Part shown: piece by piece, positions 1 through 12,053 of the stretch | Layout: each line of letters starts with the position of its first letter | Position numbering within the stretch: the first letter of the stretch is position 1 | Source: Ascaphus truei | Taxonomy: Eukaryota; Chordata; Amphibia; Anura; Ascaphidae | Assembly: GCA_036426205.1 (NCBI GenBank) | Contig: CM071568.1 | Span: forward strand, 123,910,945 to 123,974,944 | DNA: 64,000 nucleotides | Direction of reading: 5' to 3' | Program-made: the position numbers and the translations under genes | The notes under the pieces: generated by a model | The model's input: only the letters and a program-made list of their open reading frames with translations | Databases searched by the model: none | What the model was told of the DNA's origin: nothing

Positions 1-223
1 TAGTCTAACTATATTTATCACTTAAAAAGCTCACTTTAAATGCCTCACTGTCTAATGCCAATTGCAGTTCCTGCAAATTGCAGGAGGTGTTGGTTTTATA
101 CATCTAAAACAGTCACATGACCCTCCCCCTCCCCAATAAATCAGCTTGTTCCAGTTGGTCAATTAACAGCACAGAGTTAAGAGGGGCAAAAAAAAAAAAA
201 ACTTTTGAAATTCAAACATACTA

Positions 224-418
224 ACTTATTTTAATGCTTAAGGCCACAGAGTAAATCTTTTACACAGGACTTGCACATCCAGGGACATACTTATTTCAAT
301 GCTTAAGGCCACAGAGTAAATCTTTTACACAGGACTTGCACATCAAGGGGCATACTTATTTCAATGCTTAAGGCCACAGAGTAAATCTTTTACACAGGAC
401 TTGCACATCAAGGGACAT
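224..418. repeat. Three tandem copies of a 65-bp unit
   Basis: Copies lie at 224-288, 289-353 and 354-418 and differ at only a few positions. A separate 35-bp direct repeat, beginning actttaaatgcctcactg, flanks the array at 33-67 and 419-453. Tandem units just upstream of a TATA-like box are typical of LTR U3 enhancers, and that is how I read them, but no coding part of an element is present. Confidence 0.85.
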
Positions 419-453
419 ACTTTAAATGCCTCACTGTCTAATGCCAATTGCAG

Positions 454-626
454 ATTAGGTACTGTCCGGTTGTTTTGCAGACGTACTGTATGCTATTTAA
501 GTTGAAGACTGTTTTGTTTTGTTACTGAATTACTGCAACCCCTGATACGGGAATAAAGAACTTTCGTTACAAGAAAGTGGTGTGTGAGCTCCTTCCTGAC
601 CATATCTACAAGGCCGCTCCGTCACA
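454..626 (+). promoter_or_regulatory. Putative LTR promoter/poly(A) segment
   Basis: A TATA-like TATTTAA (494-500) is followed about 50 bp later by AATAAA (552-557) and a segment ending CGTCACA. TATA box, closely spaced poly(A) signal and a CA end are the order expected in an LTR U3-R-U5. The 65-bp repeats upstream fit a U3. No matching second LTR or internal coding region is in the window, so the assignment is an inference. Confidence 0.4.
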
Positions 627-1438
627 GTGTTACTAAAATGTAACTTGTAATAAATGATCTCCATCATACAGTACCTAAATGCTTAAAGAATACTGAAGTA
701 TACACTATTGTGTGTAAAGAACACTACAGAGGCTCAGGGATTAAATTAGTAGTTGCAGCTATTGTGCTATATAGAATCTGGAAACTTAGGTTAACATAGT
801 CAGATTAGTACATACCAAGTAAATGTAACCCAATCTAGTATTTCCTTGTAACCATATAAATCCTTTGTGACCTCCTGCGACATCAAAAACTCTATTGTAG
901 TCCTCACAAAATAGTGGTGAAGAGTTTGGCTGTTTGGGAAGAAGCGAAGCAGAGATGAAAGGGAAGACCTGGTTTCTATTGATTGAATCCGGTGGCAAAA
1001 TTGCTAAATGCTAGGTAGCTAGGAGCTAAGGTGGACCACCCAGCCTTGTATTACTCCTATCTCTCAGACCTTGTGCTAACGCTGCGTCAGTGATGGTCTC
1101 TAACTATCCGATGCACGTTTCGCAGCCCAGCGGGTTCTTCCGAGTTCCATCTCCCAAAACATCCAAGATCATCCGAGATGGAAGGAGAGATCTCAGAGTG
1201 CGCAGGAGGGGCAGGTGGGATATCCAGAGCTAGCCCTGAGAGGTGGAGTACCAGGGTAATGGATGGCTTGTTGGTAATTTCTTTAAAAACAAATAATAAT
1301 CAGTTTATAATAGTAATAATCTCCTCAGGACTGGGCATTACCATGAAAGGCAAACAACAAAATGAATGTCGTGGTGCACAAGCTAAATCACAGGAAGTGA
1401 TAGAAAAAAAAAAAGAACACAATGTACAATAGTATATA
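627..1438. other. No gene recognised
   Basis: I see only short, unsupported open frames and unassigned AT-rich sequence here. Confidence 0.5.
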
Positions 1439-1990
1439 CAGCTCAACTCCGTTATAGCGCGATTCGCTATAACGCGATTTGAGCGTGAACCCTGAAAATT
1501 AAAAAAAAAAAAAGGTTGGTTTTTTTGCACACTCACAGCACCCACAGCACCCACAGCACCAACACACACAGCACACTCTCACAGCCCACTGCACACACAC
1601 AGCTCCCCCTCCCCCTTACCTTTTGTGTCAGCTGCGGGGGCATCGTGGGGCTGCTGGATCGGGATCGGTGTGGGGCTGGGGGGGTGGGATCGATGTGGAG
1701 CTGCTGGGACATCGTGGGGCTGCTGGATCGGGATTGGTGCGGGACTGGGGGGGGATCGATATGGAGCTGCTGGGGGAAGTGAGGCTGCGAGGGGAATGCT
1801 GGGAGAATTACAGTGGCTGCTTGGGGACGTGTAGTGCTAACGGCGCCTCACTCCACCTCTTCCCCCCTCCTCTCTCCTCCCCCCAATCGGGCGCGCGGCT
1901 GCCATTTTTTTTTTTCAATTAGCGCGACCCCGGTAATAGTGCGGTCGGATCGGGTGGTCCCGAGTACCACGCTATAACGGGGTTGAGCTG
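1439..1990. mobile_element. Non-autonomous Tigger/pogo-type DNA transposon
   Basis: The ends are inverted repeats (CAGCTCAACTCCGTTATAGCG on the left with one change on the right), and TA is duplicated on both sides (1437-1438, 1991-1992). A CAG start with TA duplication is the pogo/Tigger pattern. The 552-bp body has no transposase; it holds a GC-rich region (about 1640-1790) with a roughly 70-bp unit repeated twice. Open frames there arise from the repeats. Confidence 0.8.
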
Positions 1991-2479
1991 TAATAATACT
2001 ATACTCCATGAAATAGAGAAACAAAGGACAGGGTAATGACAGGGTCCATCCACGGTGCAGCAGAAACAAATCACAGTCACATAGTAATTTATCCAATAGA
2101 TCCCATATAGACTGGATAATAACAATCGTGATCCTGGGTATATAAATCCTTATATAGCTGCTCAAATATACATAATGAAAATACTGATATAAAGTGTAAT
2201 TGGATCCTATAGCTCATGAATAAGTGGCTGCCATCTTAACCGGCTTAAATCATAAAGTGGGATTTATAGTGTACTAGGGAGACACAATTACCAAAGGTAG
2301 AGTGTCAACTTTTAACCAACCACACTCAGATAAAGCCACAGAGCATATAGGTAACACTAACAGTATGCAGCAGGACAATACCAGAGTACACTCACTATTG
2401 TAGGAAGTGAAGGTGAACAGCAGGAACTCCGTCAAAGCGTGCATCCAACTTGATAGAAGGTCAACAGCAGGAAAAACCT
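1991..2479. other. Unassigned repeat-like sequence
   Basis: No gene is seen. The right end leads into the inverted repeat at 2480, so part of it may belong to the same Penelope-like fragment. Confidence 0.4.
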
Positions 2480-2542
2480 CAACAACATAGCAACCACCCA
2501 CTCTGACGCGTTTCGGGCTAGCGCGTGGTTGCTATGTTGTTG
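2480..2542. repeat. Hairpin around an ACGCGTTTCG motif
   Basis: Perfect 18-bp arms (2480-2497 and 2525-2542) enclose a loop with CTGACGCGTTTCGGG. A second inverted pair, CAGCAGGAAAAACCTC on the left near 2466 and its near-complement near 2640, suggests the right arm received about 95 bp. The loop motif on the - strand (GAAACGCGTCAG) is the one at the centre of the Penelope-like insertions near 44.9, 54.0 and 55.6 kb, so I read this as an older relative. Confidence 0.6.
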
Positions 2543-5013
2543 GTGTGCCACCTAGTCGCTCAATAAACCAGTTTTTTAGTATTGGTGTGCCGGTTCCTGC
2601 ATTTTGTCCCTGCGCAGTGCTCCACTTTCCTCCCTAGAGGTTTTTCCTGCTATACTCAATAAATACACTTAGCTTGAGGTCTAATGAACCTCTCTGGGCT
2701 TATGGGTAGTGTTCTTAGTCCTTACAACAGTCTTTAAAGGGGAAAAGACTGCATCTTGATAAAAGATATAGGAAGAGAATGTAGCATAATAACATTTAAT
2801 AAATGAAAATATAAAAACGTGATTCACAACGTTTCTTAGTCAAACAGCAGGTGAATACAATGCTTTCCAGGATGGGGTCAGCAGCACTGCTTTGAAGTGC
2901 TCCAGTTAGGTGTTGATGCGTGCGCTGCTTGTTATACCTGTGGTTGAGGTGATCACATCTGAGGGGTCGTCCGCTCCCCTTTCAATCGATGGTACTCCCT
3001 CTCCCTTGGGTCTGCTGCTACCTGGCTCTCACCTCACCATCTGAGCAACTCTTGAGTCTCTGAAGCCCCGCCGAGCACCGCAATATGCCGGTACTTCTGG
3101 GTATGACGCGTTGTGACGGTGAGGGGGTAACCAGGCTCAACAATAAAGGTTAAGCCCGTCTGATTACCTCTGATCCATGTATTGGGGTTTGGGAGTGTCC
3201 GCTCTTGACCCTAGTGATTGTTAATGCATGCTGTAAAAATGTGCGATAATAAAGAATGTATGTGTTTCTACCTTTCCAGGGATGCCAGCAAGCAGGGATT
3301 CCTGGGCTATGAGTTTCAGGGAGGGTGGGCGTGGGGGGTCAGTGTTTACGGAGAAAGTCTTATCAGAATGTGTCTAGGTAGCCGGGTTCCAGAGTTGCTG
3401 GATACCCCAAAAATGTACCCGGGAATCAGGTCGGATTCTTGGATACATTGAGACACTTTGCTCCGACAATACCTCCCCTTGAAAACGCTTGCGCGACTCA
3501 CCGCTAGGATTCTCTGCTTCAGCACAGACCAGAAAGGGTAATGACAGGTGCATAGGGATGGAGCATAGGGATGTGTGGTATCCCTGGAACGGTAAAGGGG
3601 TCCCTAGTATAAGAAGGAATGCCCAGTTAATGCCCAGGTCACGCAGAATCCGGTATAGGGGTTCTGGGGAAACTCCAACCATACATAAGGTTGCAAGGAG
3701 TTTTAAAGGCTAAGTCCGGTATAGTGTGTGGGGAATATGGTTAGTAGGAATAAAGTGCAAGATTCTTATTCTATTCCCCATAACCATAAGACTTAGAAAA
3801 CTATAAAGTATATATTTTATTAAGCAGTATCTTTAAAGTGTGTATATGCTTGTGCACGGTATATGAGCTGGGACTTCCAGGTCCAGGTTTCCAAGAGACC
3901 ATTTGGCTACAAAGCTTGGTGCCATCAAGTCTGCTCAGGTCCCAGGGTCTCAGAGGTTGCCAAGTGTGAAAGCCATTTGGGTACTAGAGTTAGCCTCAAG
4001 TACTCACGTCCTGGGGTGAATGGAAGTCATCTGACCACCATTTGCCCCAACCCAGACTTTGAAGAGCCTAACTCAGAGGGTAGCTTCTGCATGACAAGTT
4101 GCAGAGATGCCAAGTTGGCGCATGCCCTTGTCAGATTCGGAATCCACGCTTCAGTAGACTGGCAGTGCTGATTGGCTGGTAGGAATATTCCCACGCTCGG
4201 ATTGGCTTTAGTATTTCATGAATGAACTCTGAAATACTATAAGAAACTGTCAGCCAATCCGGAGCTCAGATTCTAAGCGCCAGAACAGCACAAGCAAATT
4301 TGAAACGACCAAAAGATGCTCTTTGAGAAATAGCAGCGAGCCGGCTTCAGAAATTTCAAGGCGAGATATTTTCTATGTCCCACTTTTTGGGGCCAATTTC
4401 TGAGAATTTAACATAGCGGTCACGGCTAGGATTGCAAGATGACACCAGTTCCAGGATGTTTGGGACTAACTCCCAGTCAAGGGATTTCAGCATCTCCGGA
4501 AGAGAGAGAGCGTTGGTGTCAGGAACTTCATGCTGATTTGAGTTCCAAGACATTTGGGACCAAGTCCCGGTCGACTAAAAACTTTGTTTCTTTGCCTATT
4601 TCAACCAGTAAGTGTGTCTTTCTCATGTATTTTGTTTTCATTGTGCATAGCATATTTTAAGTGAATAAATGACAATTTATTTTACCAACTTGTTTTGCTC
4701 AGTGTTATGATCCCGGCATAAAAGGTGTAAATGCCTGGTCTCTCATGACACGCGTATGACGTCACAATTCTTCAACTGTGGTGGCTCAGTTAGGACAGCC
4801 CAACGCGTTTTGCAAATTTACTTAGCTTCTGTTGTAAGCTTTATATACCCAGCACATGTATTATGCTAATTGGCATATTACGAACATGAAAGATACCGAG
4901 ACAAAATTGAGACTAGTGTTATAAAATCCTCTAAATATTAGTTACCAATGACCATTCCTGTGAAAGAAAGATAATTAAAATGTATAATAGATGGAGATAG
5001 TCTGATAACAATT
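2543..5013. other. No gene recognised; dispersed repeat debris
   Basis: No convincing coding sequence. An inverted pair (about 3730-3785) folds around TGGGGAATA...TATTCCCCA. There are several AATAAA signals and another ACGCGTTTTG motif near 4803. The region probably consists of old LTR and Penelope-like fragments that I cannot delimit. Confidence 0.4.
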
Positions 5014-5843
5014 GGGGACAATACAAGGAGCTTTCAAAAGAACTATTCATCCTACGGGCAGTACTAAGGACTCAGGCCATCCCTTAGGCCTCGGCCAGGC
5101 TCTTCGCTTGCGTGCTGAGGTGCGCTGAGGCGCAGGGAAAGCGGGTGCTTTCCCTGGCCTTGCGGTTGCTTGCCCTGTGCGCCATCAGGGGGGCGGGCCG
5201 GGGGCGGGCCAGTGACGTCACGGAGCTGGTTCGCCCTTATTGGGCGCACCGCTCACATGAGCAGCCCTGCACTTCGGCAAGCGCTTGATTTTTAAAATTG
5301 CCTAAGACCTACGCTTCCGCGCGCTTGCGGAAGCGTAGGCGAGCCCCTACTAAAGCCGCTCTAATTGCGGCTCTAGGGGCTCAGTGGCAAGCATGAGTGA
5401 GCGTCAGCACGCTTCAGCGAGCAAGCGCTTACCATGGACGAGGCCTTAAGGTTGGAGGAAAGGAAATTTCACCAGCAACAAAGGAAAGGGGTTCTTTACA
5501 GTAAGGACAGTTAAAATGTGGAATTCATTACCCATGGAGACTGTGATGGCAGATACAATAGATTTGTTCAAATAAAATGTTAGACATCTTTTTAGATGGG
5601 AAAGGTTTACAGGGATATACCAAATAAGTATATATGGGAAGGATGTTGATCCAGGGATTAGTCCGATTGCCAATTCTTGGAGTCAGGAAGGAATTCATTT
5701 TCCCCTTAATGGGTTTTTTTGTTTGCCTTCCTCTGGATCAATAAGTAAGTATAGATATAGGATAAAGTATCTGTCGTCTAAATTTAGCATAGGTTGAACT
5801 TGATGGACCTATGTCTTATTTCAACCTCATCTACTATGTAACT
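5014..5843 (+). mobile_element. 3' end of a CR1-type LINE, split by a MITE
   Basis: The stretch aligns by eye with the 3' end of the CR1 copy at 41800-42290: the motif ctttcaaaagaactatt near the start, aatgtggaattcattaccc in the middle, and the tail caacctcatctactatgtaac. It is interrupted at 5087-5445 by a MITE. Only the last codons and the 3' UTR are represented. Confidence 0.85.
5087..5445. mobile_element. Harbinger-type MITE, TTA target duplication
   Basis: A 359-bp GC-rich insertion sits inside the CR1 tail. Its ends are inverted (GGCCTCGGCCA and, on the other strand, GGCCTCGTCCA), and TTA is duplicated at 5084-5086 and 5446-5448. Removing it restores CR1 continuity. A 3-bp TTA duplication with a GGC start is the PIF/Harbinger pattern. 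Related copies are at 42609-43762 and 44369-44625. Confidence 0.8.
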
Positions 5844-6225
5844 ATTGTGTGCATGGGATGGAGACAATCCACATACACATATGGACAGAGCATAGATATG
5901 GAATCTATAAGTACATACTAAAATCACTGGGTGTAATAGCAGTATTAAAATTAACAAATTATTAATACAAATAAAATATATAATAGAAAATGTATGCTTT
6001 TAAAATTATATTGATTAATTGTATTTTAGAAATATATTAGAATATAAAATGGTATGTTTACATACATATCTGAAGTTAAAATATCTCAAAGTAATTGATT
6101 TTAAAATCAAATGATAAATTGCCTACCCACATGGGGATATAGCAGTGAGGATGTTATAACAGTTGCACAGCAAAATACTGTACACAGTATAAAATGCATA
6201 CCATGCACATATAAAAGCATATACA
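5844..6225. other. AT-rich, no gene
   Basis: No open frame or element end is seen apart from the ATACA target copy at 6221-6225. Confidence 0.5.
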
Positions 6226-7041
6226 TGTAGCGGTCATGTAAAATGCCTACAGTCATCTCTCCTGCTGGCAGTAAGGCCTGGTAAGTGTGGGCATGCCAGC
6301 AGTAATCATGGAGGTTTTCCCTCACACCCTGGTGGGGTGCTCTGTGTATGGCTGGGACTGGTCACATGCTCTGACTCCATGGTTAGTGATGTCAGAGATG
6401 TGTCAGCCTCAGAAGCTTACATAAGGCACAGCACTGTGTTCTAGAGTTAGTTGCAAAGTAGTTGGTTGCTGAGTGTTGCTGGAAAGCTCTTGTCAGAGCT
6501 GAGGAAGGAGTTCAAGTTCTATCAGAGTGTCAGTTATGTTATAATAACTCCATGGGAGGCTGTGTCCAGGGACCTGGCACAGGACAGTGATTCCTGCGGG
6601 AATAGTGAATCCCTGATCTGGGTGACATACCTAACTAAAGGGAGCACTGGCGAGATGAGCGGCTGAAGATACTCCTTGTGGAGGGCAGTTGCCCTGCCGT
6701 GTCAATAAAGATGAGTTCAGCCAGAAACCCTCTCGTGTATCTATCTGGAATGAGTGTACAGAGAGGAGCACCACGGAGGAGTTCCTCGCCAGGATCATCC
6801 CCATGCGGACGCAGGGACCCTGGTGAGGTGGAGGCGCTGCACTGTAACTAGGTGAGACTCAGCACACTACCTCAGCTGTCTGTCTGACGGGTCCTCCCCA
6901 CACACCATCATGCGGGAGACTCAGGAGTCCTGTAGCCAGCAGGTGCACCATATGACATATCCACACTGTAATGGGGTCCGGTTAGACCACAGGGGCCAAT
7001 GTGAGATTGGGTGGGTCAGACCGGGCCAGAAATACCGTTAA
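6226..7041 (+). mobile_element. Solo LTR, about 816 bp
   Basis: It starts TGTAGCGGTCATG and ends CCGTTAA (CCGTTACA in the sister copy), between perfect 5-bp duplications ATACA (6221-6225, 7042-7046). The copy at 42702-43502 is clearly the same family, and a shorter relative lies at 39812-40340. AATAAA near 6704 defines the + sense. A 5-bp duplication without internal genes indicates an LTR-LTR recombinant. Confidence 0.85.
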
Positions 7042-7113
7042 ATACAGATAATAAAAGACCAATAGCAGAGAAGGGGAGAGTACAGGCCTAACCCCTTTTA
7101 TAAAAGTGTGGTC

Positions 7114-7290
7114 CTTGGAGAATGTAAAAGCTAATGCGTACTAGTATAATGTGATACAGAAAAACCCAAGGGTAGGTGGGGTTGGTAGCAGTATGAGGGT
7201 TTATAAAAATGAGACAGTATGAGGGGGTTGGGTTTTTCTGCATCACATTATATTAGTACCCATTAGCTATTACATTATCCTCTGAGGAAG
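7114..7290. repeat. Imperfect inverted repeat beside a hammerhead-like motif
   Basis: Arms of about 50 bp (7114-7168 and 7225-7278) pair with scattered mismatches. Right after the right arm comes CTGAGGAAGTGGCATAAGTA followed by AACAAAAACGCG (7282-7312). This matches the layout of the Penelope-like insertions further right, in degraded form. Confidence 0.55.
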
Positions 7291-7312
7291 TGGCATAAGT
7301 AACAAAAACGCG

Positions 7313-8460
7313 AAGGGTTAAAGGTTATACCTTGGTACCGGCTGATCCCTTCAGAGGCGCACGCTCGTGCTTCCAGACAGCAAAGGCCGTGATTATACCG
7401 GAAATCGCTGGCGACGCCGTGGTGCTTCAAAACAATAAGATCCAATGAAAGCGCACATACCAGCGCCGCGACGAACTGCAAAGCTCCTGTCTCGTGAAGA
7501 GATTTGAGATTTTGTTTTTCACAGGCGACGGACACGTCACGTGATTTGCACGGCTAATCACAGTGCATCTTAAACAAAACTGGTCATGTCTCCTCTGCAG
7601 TAGTGCTACAAATTGCTTTTGCATTTGCACGTCGCCCAGCGACGTCACTACGATGACATCACCGGGTCGCTCTGCAGCTCTGAAGTTTCTGGTATAATTG
7701 AGGCCCAACTATCTCCAGCTGTTCAGTCAGAGAAGCGCCCCTCGGACGCATAGCACAGGACGCGCTTCACCGCAAGCAGTGCCGCTTCCGGAGTGACGTC
7801 GAGCTCTTTCTCCGCTGCTGCTTGGAGGAAACCTACTGAGAGCTCAGCAAAGTACATCTATACAATATTAAATAATACTTCTTGTAAGTATGTTTCCAAT
7901 TTTAGCTATCGGATGAGCACCAGCGTCGCGTCATCATTGTGATCTATGCCAATTTTTTATTATTTTTAGTACAATAAATTGTTATATTTGCCAATCCTTG
8001 CATGTCCTATATTGTATGTTTATCTGTAGTGTCTCAGTGTTTGCCAGTCACTTGTCTGTATTTCAGGTTTCTTTGTCATTCCCAGTATTGTCACGTCTCT
8101 TTGTCCCTAACTGTACCACTGCATAGCAATATTACACTATGTATTTTTCACGTGCTTATTTTCACGTCCTGAGATTTCCACAACGAGCATCCGAGGCACC
8201 ATTTGGATACGTCGGACTGGACAATTCTTTTTGGTATGAACCATTTACAACATTTTCTATCTCAACTTTTGTTAGAAGCACCGGAGAGATATTTGTTTTC
8301 CCCATATCTATATCTGATCGGTATCGATCAGAGGTCTTTCCCGGGCAGCCTCTCATCCCCATACTAATGTTTATATCACATACTGTAGGTTTATATTGTG
8401 TCTGTAGTAGCAACCATTTTGATTCAGCACTCATGTGTCACCTCTATCACTGATTGCAAT
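7313..8460. other. Probable Penelope-like flanking sequence
   Basis: No reverse transcriptase is visible. The region follows a hammerhead-like motif and contains several CpG-rich segments (for example GACGTCACTACG near 7640). I infer Penelope-derived sequence from context only. Confidence 0.3.
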
Positions 8461-10349
8461 TTCCTTTTTATCACTAGCATTAGCACTTTTAGCACTTCTT
8501 TTCTTCGCAGTGCTTTGATATGTGTAATTTGAAAGCCCCCAAGGCAATTAGCCATAGGGCGACATGGAATTGAGGATGACCCCTGATTCACCTCTGGCAA
8601 AGGGGCTGAAAGGCGATTGCTTAATGGGAAGCTGGTAAATCTGGCAGGGAAAGTGTAGATTGTTACCAGGTAGAGATAAGGCAGGTTTTAGGGATTGGTT
8701 GAACGTGGGCTGCTAGAATAAGGGAATGGTCAAATCATTGGCTGAGGACTGGTAGGCAGGGAGGAGTCAAATTTGAGTGGCCATTTGGAGATATTAGCAC
8801 TGCTGTTAATATATGTTTATATGTTATATATTTTTTTTAATTAAAGTTATTACTGAGCATGGTCTCGGGAATGGTTAAATTGTTAGTTTGGTTGTGATGG
8901 TAATTTAGGTTCCTGGCTGGGAGGCGGAGCCATTGTTATTTATGAAATATATTCCTTTGGCTGGGTGGCTAGAAGTTAACTTCATTATGTCTCCTTTTTG
9001 CGTTATGTTGTTCTGGCCCAGGCTCAATATAGGTACTGAGTAGGATCAGGCAGTTTAACTCATCCCCTTTAAATGCGCACAGAGTCCTTCTATTTTCTGC
9101 AACTTTGTTGGAAGGGGTATACAGGAACACAAAATAACTGGGGGGTGGCACTTGTGAGAGGAAGGTAGAACATGATTGCCTTGTTCTGGGATAACAGTAA
9201 AAGGAATATTACTCACGAGACTGCTGAATCCAAAAGAAAGCATGCTTGTCTGTACAAACAGGAAATACAACCAACACTATGCCCTTTAACAAACATAGCA
9301 CGGGAGTATAGGCAAACCATGTTTCTGGGAAAAGAGGGGCGTTGCCAAGGCACCTGGCTAGGAAGCCACAGGAGAAGCAACTTAGACGGAGCAGTGCTGG
9401 CAGCCTGAAAGCAGAGAAAATATTCAATCTTGTTCCAGGACTTATGTATTGTTATTATGGTTTAATACATGGTGCTGCGGCCTTACCACCACTTATGTTT
9501 GTGTCTGCTGTTATTTCAATGAAGCTAAGTTTTTTTTATATAAAGGGTAATGCGTAATTCAGTTCCCATGTGATAAATGGTTTAATTGGCAAAGATATGT
9601 ACCTTTATATTATATGACAAATGCTTCATTTTTACAGTTTTCACACATGCCAACTTCACACAGAATTTAGAGGCAAATCTCATTACACAGGCATATAGTA
9701 CATCAGCACAATGGATTTGAGAAGTGATCAGGAAAGAGTAGAGCGATATTACTAAAGACAAAACAAAGGTGTGTGCAATGGTTTGAGGAAGAAATCCTGA
9801 TCTGTCATTCACCCAGGATTCAAGCATTTTTCTTTCTATAAGACTTATCTTAAGCCCCATAACTAACCTATATCACGATAATCCACAATGATAGAGGTTA
9901 GTTAGTGTACTGCATTTATTTGGATACAGATTCCTTGCACATCATTTTTTTTTCTTGTCTCGCTGCTATGTTTCTAGTCTAGACTGAGGAGTTAGATTAG
10001 ATTAAGATTCACCGCCTATTAGAGTGATTCATTGCTTTGCCCATTGATTTATTAACATCTTGGCGTTAATGTGTAATTTCCCTTTTCTAATACAGAACAA
10101 TCACCTTTTGCTAATGAATTTAAAAGTGTTAATCCGCTCCACCACATTCTCATTTCCATGTTTCATGGTCAGATACAATACTGGACATTTCTTTGAAGCA
10201 CCTTTTGTGACCATGGAGCCAGCAATGGTGTGGAAGCTATTAAAGCAGCAGTCCAAATTGCCATTTAAAAATATGTAGAACTGTTTCCCCCACCCCCTTC
10301 CCTTCTGGGAGATTACACAGCCTACGCTACCTAGTATGTGGTGCAATGC
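8461..10349. other. No gene recognised
   Basis: Only short frames without family features are present, and I could not place any element boundary here. Confidence 0.5.
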
Positions 10350-10999
10350 CTGTTTGGAGCAGGAGACCTGAGACGATCTGCGATGTAGTGGAGATCAGGA
10401 TAGGCTTAGGTTCTTTCTCTGGTTCTTTCGCTTTGGTGTTCAGCGCCTCCAGCCGTAGTGGGTTCCAGGGTATCCAGAAATCAGCCCCCAATACTGCATT
10501 CTTTGCCCCTCAGCCCAAGGACTGATACTCAGACTGAGGTATATTAGCACAGGATCTTTATTTGGTGGCATTCACTGCAGTTCTTCCTTACAGCTGTGCA
10601 TGGTCTCAGAGGTTCCATTCCTCTGGATGGTGCTTTGCCCCTGGTAGTATAGGGCATCAGGCTGAATCTGTTGTTCCCCCAGCTCAGAGGCTGGGGGTGA
10701 GCACACTCATCCTGCCATAGGAGAGACTCACAGCTCTCTGCTTCTTCTCTCTTCAAGAACTCAAGCAGGACTCAATGCTAAATTTGGCATTCAATTTTTT
10801 AAGACCGGAGGGGCGGGCTCATGGTCTATACCTATTCCTGATAGGCTACACAGGCCATGAGTCACCAGCTTAGTCTTGTCCATCATAGAGGAACAAGGGT
10901 GGGGCACAAACCCATATGATTAACCTATTACTGCCTGCAGATAACCGGACTTACATAACAGGGTGGGGAAAGAAAGGCAGAATAGACATACCCTGTTAC
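10350..10999 (-). mobile_element. Candidate LTR fragment
   Basis: Read on the - strand it begins TGTAACAGGG at 10999 and has AATAAA at 10557-10562. The other end and a target duplication could not be defined, so the left limit is approximate. Confidence 0.35.
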
Positions 11000-11010
11000 A
11001 AATATATATA

Positions 11011-11421
11011 CAGGCAGTCCTCGTTTTACAACGCTTCGTTTTACAACGAATGGCTTATCCAACGCTATGCAATGCATACCTATATTCATTTTTACAACGC
11101 CAAAATGGCTTATCCAACGCTCTTACGACGCTTTGCAAAGTTGTTTATGTGTATATAATATATATATATTATACTATATAATATATTATATTTTTATATT
11201 ATATTTTATGTTATATTATATATATAATACAGTATATACTTCTATAATTTGTGTGTGCTGCATATCTTATTGTCTGCGTAAAATATTTTGTGTATTTTAG
11301 CATTAAAAATGCCTTCAGGAACGAAACCTTTCATTTAAACAGTGTTCCTATGGGAAAACGTGTTTCGCTATCCAACGCCATTTTGAGTAACGCATTGTGT
11401 AGGATAACCGAGGACTGCCTG
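11011..11421. mobile_element. Tigger/pogo-type MITE
   Basis: The 411-bp element begins CAGGCAGTCCTCG and ends CGAGGACTGCCTG, with TA on both sides (11009-11010, 11422-11423). The inside repeats ACAACGC and CCAACGC motifs and contains an AT-rich core (11150-11235). No transposase is encoded. Confidence 0.85.
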
Positions 11422-12053
11422 TATATTTTTTTATTTTCCCCTTTAATATGTGCATCAATACAATCCACACAATGATAAGTAGTTAGCTAAGTTGATGATC
11501 GATCAACGAAGATTCGGCTCGGGGGTTCACTAAATGGCTGTCAGTGCAGCAGAAGACGACCAAAGATGCAAAGTTCTGTGGGGAAGATCATGTGACCAGG
11601 CAGTCACTAGATACAATTGGTGCATTGCTAGAGAGAGGACAGGGCTCAAAAAGGGGCATGCCAGAGCCTGTTTCAGAAGAGGAAGGGAATGGGACTTTGT
11701 AAATGGTTGTTATAGAAACAAAAAAATGCTTGTTACATTATAATACATTAAACATGTAATTCAGAGTTGTTTTAAAAAATGCTACAAGTATTTTCTCATA
11801 GTACTGACAAAATAATACTGCTGAAATGACTATACTGTTGATATATTATTGAAATGGACTGGGTGGGTCTCTGGAGAAGGATTGAAAGTGATGTTCATTA
11901 TCCATTTTGTAAAGTCAGTCATGTCTCTAGTATCCATTTTGTGTGTAAAAAGGTATGTGGTGTGTATGAGAGATTTCGCTTCTAAGTTTATTTACGACTG
12001 GGCCTAAAGTAACGCCCACATTCCTGGAGAGTGTTGGTACCTGGAACCTCTAT
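11422..12053. other. Sequence before the L2 LINE; possible left half of an LTR
   Basis: No gene is seen. The part after about 11830 may be the left half of the LTR-like sequence resumed at 15736, which would make the L2 a nested insertion, but I found no duplication to prove this. Confidence 0.35.

Noticed and set aside
4790..4815. Further hammerhead-like site near ACGCGTTTTG
   Set aside because: No stem II or CTGATGA-like core can be drawn next to it.
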